Source: Isoetes taiwanensis (Eukaryota > Streptophyta > Lycopodiopsida > Isoetales > Isoetaceae). Taken from it: a stretch of DNA of 64,000 nt. The DNA lies in the NCBI GenBank assembly GCA_021234155.1, contig JAJEKV010000049.1:6101593-6165592 (forward strand), read 5' to 3'. The position numbers and the translations under genes were made by a program. A model generated the notes under the pieces. That model ran no database searches, was not told where the DNA came from, and worked only from the letters and a program-made list of their open reading frames with translations. Positions 57,800 to 64,000 of this stretch are shown here, piece after piece (the stretch's first letter is position 1; each line of letters begins with the position of its first letter).

Positions 57800-59280
57800 T
57801 GAAACCCTATATGCCAGATTATACCAGATGGTTGCATGTCCATAAAAAAAGAGGCTCTCATTGTAAGCCCTTCGATCCCTTTTAATTAAAAATAGGGCTT
57901 TCGTTGTAAGCCCTTTGATCTTGACCATTAATGAGGATAAAAAACTTTATGCAAACTGCATGCAAAAACTTGGTGCATACATCTCATATAATACGGCCAC
58001 CAAATCATATAAAAACCATAGGAACAAGGTGCTGCGCACAGAGGGTTGCCCTCCATGGCCGGAGGGTGAAGTGGTCAAGCAAATCATAGTTCAAAGTCAT
58101 GTTTTGACAATCAATTCAAATTGCTACTTCTAGACAATAGAATACTTGATACCATGACTTTACGGAAATTGGCTTGAAGAAATCTTTGGTGCTCGGCATG
58201 GAACAAGTATTGCAAAATCATAAGGACAAGTCTAATAGAGCAGATAATGGAAATACATGTTTTGTCAGCATAGAAATGAGAGAACTCCTTGAAGATTTCT
58301 TGTCGGTTCATTTAACATAGCATTAGGCTTGCTACCATGTAAATTGAGACATGCCATTATGGATATCACTTGGTTTCATATTTGTTCCTTTGGTTTGCTA
58401 TTAGGACTATATTGATTTGACATTGTAGCCAACATTTTACTTTCACCAAGTTATTAGTGACATGTCACATCAACTTTTAGCTTCTCTAATTATACCATTT
58501 TTATTGAGTCTTGTATGCATTTAAGAAATAAGGTTTGCTTTCCTATGACGAATATATCGCGGCTTCCTGTCATGGATATTACAATAAGACACAACATGCA
58601 TAAATTCATATAACATTCACAGACCGTAAATTAGTATTTTGCGTATTTCAGCTGTCAGCCGGGTCAGGTACATAAACTGTTTCGTAACCCATTACAAATA
58701 TTTCTGAATTGGATCAACCAAACTCAGAGACATCAAACTTGCCTTTGTCTTTACTCAGCCAGTGAGTCTTGATCCAAATGCTACAAAATTTACGCCGTCC
58801 CCTACATCTTATGAGTCTTGAAAATTTCTCTGGCTTTGATAGGTCGCAAGAAGATTGTTGCTTGCCGCTCAATCGTACCATGCCGGTTCATAAATTCATT
58901 TTCCTGCAGCAAACGATTTACCCTAGAAGCTTATCCTTGCACTCCACAGAATGAAATTTCATTCCGGTTAGGGGTTCACCATCCGGCAACAGGGCTGTCC
59001 GAGAGTTTACTGGCAACAACCAGTTTGGAGCAGTCACCAGAATATTTTAAGCATATGCCAGCATATACCTGGATATTCCACAAACCCACATAAACAAGGG
59101 TTTGTCCCCTAGGGGCAACCCAAAAAAAAGAAAAAAGAAAAATGTGAAACACAATTACATATGTTTATATAAAAAAGAAAGTCCTCACACAAATTCATCA
59201 CGGTCAAGTCCACATTTCAAGAACATCTTTTGCACTATTCTAAAGATATCCAAATCCCCCCTTGCGAATAAATCGGAGAA
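57800..59280. other. No gene recognised
   Basis: A/T-rich; short ORFs on both strands without recognisable domains. A near-duplicate of ~35 bp (TAAGCCCTT-GATC with flank) lies at about 57865 and 57908. Confidence 0.4.
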
Positions 59281-59325
59281 AAGAAATGTTCGCGGCGGCC
59301 TTGGCTGCCGCGATAAATTTCTTGT
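59281..59325 (+). repeat. ~45-bp GC-cored palindromic repeat
   Basis: AAGAAATGTT, centre CGCGGCGGCC-TT-GGCTGCCGCG, then ATAAATTTCTTGTA. One base differs between the arms of the centre. Same family as 15510-15556 and 9988-10023. Confidence 0.88.
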
Positions 59326-59357
59326 AATATGTAAAAAGTACTATAGGGGGCATTCAA

Positions 59358-59735
59358 TTGTACTATGTGACTGAACTAGAAGCAGACTTGAATGCATTTC
59401 AGCAAGATATAAGAGGATGCCGCATAATTCTGGATTTTCGACCTCCCGAAGGATTTTTAGTGGCTTTGAGGTCTTCTTTTGAAAATAAGTATAGAGGATG
59501 CAAAATATCAAGAGATATAGATGGAGTAAATTTAGAGATGGTGATTGCACGTCAAAAAAAGTTTGCTAAAACAATTTGTGACTGTTTGCAGACCAAATTT
59601 GAAGATACATCTATTTTGCAATATTTTAGTGCTCTTTCGCCATTAAACTTTCTAAGAAATTCTATTAAGGCACGCACATTTGGTGAGAGTAAGTCAACAT
59701 CTAGTTTAGTATACTTTGATCTTATTTGTTAGTTA
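59358..59735 (+). pseudogene. Possible hAT-like transposase fragment
   Basis: A 124-codon ORF. The part ARQKKFAKTICDCLQTKFED followed by TSILQYFSALSP resembles the 'fi..l...L..RF.d...l.af..l.P' stretch of hAT-derived proteins with DUF4371-like cores. The match is weak and short; it may equally be an unrelated open frame. Confidence 0.3.
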
Positions 59736-59855
59736 CTGTGTGTATTTTTATTCAAGCCTTTAAAGTTGATGAATCCAGGCAAATTTCCAACATTTGGAAC
59801 TGCAGTTTCTAGTTTTATTTTGTAAAATCCAGTACAGTACATATGAATATAAGAT

Positions 59856-60150
59856 GGCAAATTTTCTAGTTACATCTAAAATATTTTTCGAACCCTGACC
59901 AGGGATTAAAAAAGTGGGGATTAGGCTCAAGGATTATCGGTTGGAGTTCTTATTTTCCGGTTGACGTTTTTACATGCGGGGAAAAAAATAGTAGCAAAAC
60001 GCTTTTACATGCCAGGAAAAAAAATAGTAGCAAAAGCAGAGTTTATATATAAAATCCGGTATATTTGAACTTTAGCATATAGGAAATCCGGCATACACTA
60101 ACATACACAGGCAAATTTTCTGGTTATACCTCAAATATTTTTGGAACCCT
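59856..60150 (+). repeat. Direct repeats ~255 bp apart
   Basis: GGCAAATTTTCT-GTTA, then AAATATTTTT-GAACCCTG, occurs at about 59856 and 60111. Between them CTTTTACATGC followed by GGGGAAAAAAATAGTAGCAAAA occurs twice in tandem (about 59967-60040). Confidence 0.8.
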
Positions 60151-60433
60151 GCCTCACACACCGTATTTATTTGGTTGAAAGACTTTAGCTTGAAATTATT
60201 TCCTGCGTGCTTTATCAATAGAGAATTAATCAGATTGCCTTTGGCCCGTAATGGCAAATTAATTTCTGCCAGAGATGCGAACCTGTGCATTCACACCACA
60301 AGAAAATAACCAACCTGTCATAGTGAAAATCGGGATGGTATGCCTTAAAGTGGCAAACAGGGTGATAGGCTGATGGATCCATCACTTGATCACCGATGCC
60401 AGAGTCTTTAACAGTCAATTTACGATTTTTGTG

Positions 60434-63400
60434 CTATACTGCTGCTAACTCTCTGTTGTTCCCTTGTTGAAGCTTGACTAGACGATAATAGGCACCATCG
60501 GTGTTTTCAACAAGGTCCTCATGAGCATCCTGTTCAATAATTTTACCATCTTGAATTACTGCAATCTTGTCTGCATTTTTTATGGTGGAAAGGCGATGTG
60601 CTACCACTATGGTCATCCTTCCTTTCATTAGCCTGTCAACAGCGTCCTGCACAATGCGTTCAGATTCTGCATCCAAGGCACTAGTTGCTTCATCCAAAAG
60701 AAAAATTGTTGGATTCTTGAGGACTGCACGAGCAATTGCCACTCTCTCACCTGAGAGCTGGGCACCTCTCTCGCCAACTTCTGTTTTATATCCTGCAGGC
60801 ATGAGCTCACAAAGTTATGAGCATTGGTTGCTTTTGATGCCTCAATCACTTCACTTTCTGATGCATTTTCTTTACCATAAAGAATATTCTCATATATACT
60901 AGTCGCAAATAAAAGCGGGCTCTGTTGGCGGACAAGACCTACATGACGACGAAATGATTTCAGATTTAGCATTACGATGTCTTTTCCATCCACAAGTATC
61001 CTCCCATTTACTGGGGTCATAAAACCTCTCCACTAAGCTCATTACAGCTCTTTCCCGATCCACTAGCCCCAACTATAGCAAGAGACATCACCCCGATGCA
61101 CTTTCAGATTTAAATTCTTGAATACGAGTACATCGGCCTGGTTGGGTAGTAAAACACTACTTTTTGAGATTCAAGTTCTCCTTTTATTTGATATACCTGC
61201 TCATCCTCGGTTACTATCGGGGTTTTCGGTCAAGAATCTTAAAAACAGATTTCATGGCATTGTTGCTTCTTATAATATTTGGAGTCATAGAAATTGTCTC
61301 CTTGCTTGCAAAGGATGTCATAACAAGGACGAAAAATGCCTTCAATTACATCTCCAAAGTTTGTCACCCCATCTTTTACTAACTTGGCCCCATACCACGG
61401 CAATCAAGCCATAAGAAAAATATAGGAGAAGTTGAGACATGCCATATCCTAAGCCTCGCTAACTGTCCTCTCTCGATGAAGTTACTTTGCTTTGGCCCAT
61501 CGAGTTAAAGTAGAGAACAAATTTACCAATTTTATCTCAAAGATTGAAAGTCGCTCACGACCACGGATATTGCTAACGGCTTCTCCTGCTAAGCGTGGTT
61601 GCTTTGTTATGTGCCTTGGCTATGTCCCCAAAGAAAACCCTTCACAAACAATTGATGCAAACCACAAACTATTACTAGAGGCAGACCTAATTTTGTTCTT
61701 GAACTCAAAAAATATATAGATTCAATTATGTTATTTATAGGGAATGCATGGTAAAAAGTATTTTACGGACCATGGCAGCAGCAACTAATAAGGGTATAGT
61801 TGCGGTTATTACAAAAAGCAACCCTCCACCGCACAATGAATGCAATAATAAAAGCTGAAAACAACAAAGGTTGTGTTCGTACAAAAGTATTGCAACACGG
61901 TCTCCCATAGCGGCTCTCACATATGTTGCTCCAGAGGCTAAAGCGTCTTTGTGATTTGCCCACACTATTCTCATCTTGATCAAACCAACTAACCTCATTT
62001 CTTAATATAGTTCAACAGAGACATGTTTAAGCATGCATGCCTTATATCTATCTATTATATTCAAAATTTTATCGATTCATTCCATTACCCAAGCATTTTT
62101 TCACAAGATACGCTTGGTGAGATTTTCGCCCGAGAATGGCAAAAAAGTAGTGATACACAAAATAGGCCACGAGAGTTCCAGCTCCTATACAGATGAATAT
62201 AATAGAGTTTTTGGCAAGTTCTTTTTTCATATGATTGAAGTCCGTGTCATAAAACACCTTGATATTTGAGGCAAGGAAATATCACGAAACTTCGGATTGA
62301 CAACACCAAAGAAACATGGCTCCGATTGTTCCCACAGTGAAGAAGGGCCACTCTGGTGCATTCAGCCTTAATAATCTCCAGAAGTATGCATTTGACACCT
62401 TTTTATCTTCTTGTATTTCAGTAACATCTCCAACTTCTATACGATCTGAAGCCGTACTGGATTGACGGATCAAGAAACACTTGATCCTACTGAACCTTGC
62501 ACTCTCACTCAACCATAGTATCTACACTTGGGCATTTATCAAAGGAGTCTTTTTTTAACACCCTGCACATAGTCAGACATAACCAAAAAATAAGGAATTG
62601 AGCAGGAGAAAACAGAAACTGTCCATCACAAATGAGATGAAAGAAACCTGGGTTCTTGTGTTCCATATGCTTCTTGGTCTTTTGCCATTGCTTGTAGCCT
62701 AACAAGAGCAGCATAAGTCCCATGTTGGCCTTTGGCAATGAGGTCCTCATGTGTACCTAACTCAACAATATTCCCTTGCTGTACAACAGCAATAAGATCT
62801 GCATTCCGAATGGTAGATAGATGGTGCGCAACAATGACTGTTGTCCGCCCTATCATGAGGTGATCCAGTGCTTTTTGGACGACATGTTCAGATTCTTCAT
62901 CCAAAGCACTTGGCTTCATCAAGAAGAAGAATAGAAGGATCTTTCAGCATGGCCCTTGCTATTGCAACCCTCTGTTTTTGTCCCCCGTAAAGTTGCACGC
63001 CACGCCACCAACCTATATCCGGCGGGACTATGAGCATTTTACCATAAGTCGGAGAGAAGAACCGATGATAATGGAACTTTGAAACATATTGATACTATGT
63101 GTCTAAAGCAATATAGAAAGATATTGAGCATAAAATGGAACCTAAATAATGAAACCTGAGTTTTGTACCCATCCGAAGCCGGCTAATAAGGCTATGTGCA
63201 TTTGCGGATATTGCAGCCTTTTCAATGTCCTCAATAGTTGCATCCTCGCTTGCCGTAAAAGTATGTTTTGTTCAATTGTTGTTGCGAACAAAGCTGGTTC
63301 CCCGATTAACTGCACCCATACGTGTTACGAGCCAATCTAACCGCAAGGTCCTAATATCATGGTTGTCAAGTAGCACCTTCCCTATATCAAAACATCAACA

Positions 63401-64000
63401 TATAAGACCCTTTGCTTTGCGAGATATAGACACCAGCATAAAGGATTTCATTTGCACCTGAAGTCGGATCATAGAACCTCTCAATGAGTGAGATAATTGT
63501 GCTCTTTCCGAACCACTACCTCCTACCACCGCCATCGTTTTTCCCCGGCGGTATTTGAAGACAAAGGTTCTCAAATATGGCCACATCAGTCGTGAAGGAT
63601 AACCGAAAGAGACATTGCAGAATTCAATGTTTCCTTGTCTGACGCTTAACACCTTGCCCTTCAATCTATTAAGGCTTATGGTTAATCAGCTGCATGAGTT
63701 GATAAGTAGCTACCCACAACAATTACCACTAATAATTAAACATGCAAACTTCCATATCATTCTTGACCATATCATTCTTGATGATCTTATTACTTTTGTG
63801 GTTAGAGAGCTTAACATACATGCCAGCAACTATGATGGCGAACATTGACGTAAGAACTTTGCCACCATTGGCATGTCCTTGTCACGATGAGGACGCCCCA
63901 TACCACATCAAAAGTGCCCAAGAATGTAAGAGAATTCCATATGTAAATCCTATACCCAAACCTTTGGCAATCCCAGCTTTATAACCCAATTGAAGTGTGG
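60434..64000 (-). pseudogene. ABCB/MDR-type ABC transporter pseudogene, N-terminus beyond right edge
   Basis: Full-size P-glycoprotein-like exporter, read minus from the right edge. Membrane domain 1 end (KAGIAKGLGIGFTYGILLHS; NGGKVLTSMFAIIVAGM), ATP domain 1 (IEFCNVSFGYPSR at about 63630; signature LYGGQKQR at about 62970; [19 protein letters not shown]), membrane domain 2 (LLRLNAPEWPFFTVGTIGA; GAGTLVAYFVYHYFF; AGEAVSNIRGRERLSIF), ATP domain 2 (GASGSGKS at about 61060; [38 protein letters not shown]), ending RELAAV at 60434. Walker A of domain 1 is shifted by a lost base near 63512. The signature of domain 2 is [11 protein letters not shown], four residues short (normally [14 protein letters not shown]). 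Many more stops and frame changes. Intron-like gaps remain, so it decayed in place rather than being a cDNA copy. Confidence 0.88.

Noticed and set aside
1..64000. rRNA or tRNA genes, organelle inserts, bacterial operons
   Set aside because: None was recognised on reading both strands.

Overview
The window looks like nuclear DNA of a land plant; the lineage is not resolved. It contains a plant-type membrane protein gene (At1g16860-like), an ABCG/PDR transporter relic, a pentatricopeptide relic, GT-AG introns, a chromodomain Ty3/gypsy element (chromovirus), initiator-tRNA-Met primer-binding sites, a Helitron relic and a BED-finger hAT. There are no bacterial operons. Two genes look like host genes; most of the rest is transposon in several nested layers.

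Layout. 1-7233 (minus): a long-LTR retroelement. Its LTR is 5589-7233 and its primer-binding site 5576-5587. A decayed ORF with a histone H3 N-terminal tail and a histone H3 fold follows at 3845-5041, then a gag ORF with three zinc knuckles (1-1893) that may belong to this or to a second element. 7250-8085: Helitron relic. 11372-13671 (+): the At1g16860-like gene, four coding exons and two frameshifts. 16899-18690 (minus): ABCG/PDR relic. 20080-20745: GAATCT-rich minisatellite. 22909-29124: four LTRs and three short gag/pol-less interiors in head-to-tail tandem, with one 5-bp target duplication around the whole array. 29760-30060: LINE relic. 30866-31165: MITE. 34586-36911 (minus): MCMDC2-like gene, five exons. 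38801-39120: PPR relic. 39600-51215 (+): chromovirus relic, cut by a small poly(A) retroposon (42570-42815) and by a 5.1-kb hAT element (43073-48213). 51478-55676: halves of a second MITE copy separated by about 3.9 kb. 60434-64000 (minus): ABCB/MDR transporter pseudogene running off the right edge.

How parts relate. The H3-bearing element (LTR 5589-7233) and the chromovirus (3' LTR from 50691) have LTRs of one family. The H3-bearing element may therefore be a non-autonomous partner moved by chromovirus proteins, whose integrase carries a chromodomain, a fold that in known cases reads methylated H3 tails. An H3-tail-like N-terminus (MARTKxTARK) on an ORF in an element of the same LTR family is the most striking observation here. 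This copy is decayed, so related copies elsewhere in the genome would have to be read to test it.

Caution: several frameshifts in otherwise conserved ORFs, including both host genes, lie at or near homopolymers. Some may be assembly errors rather than real decay.
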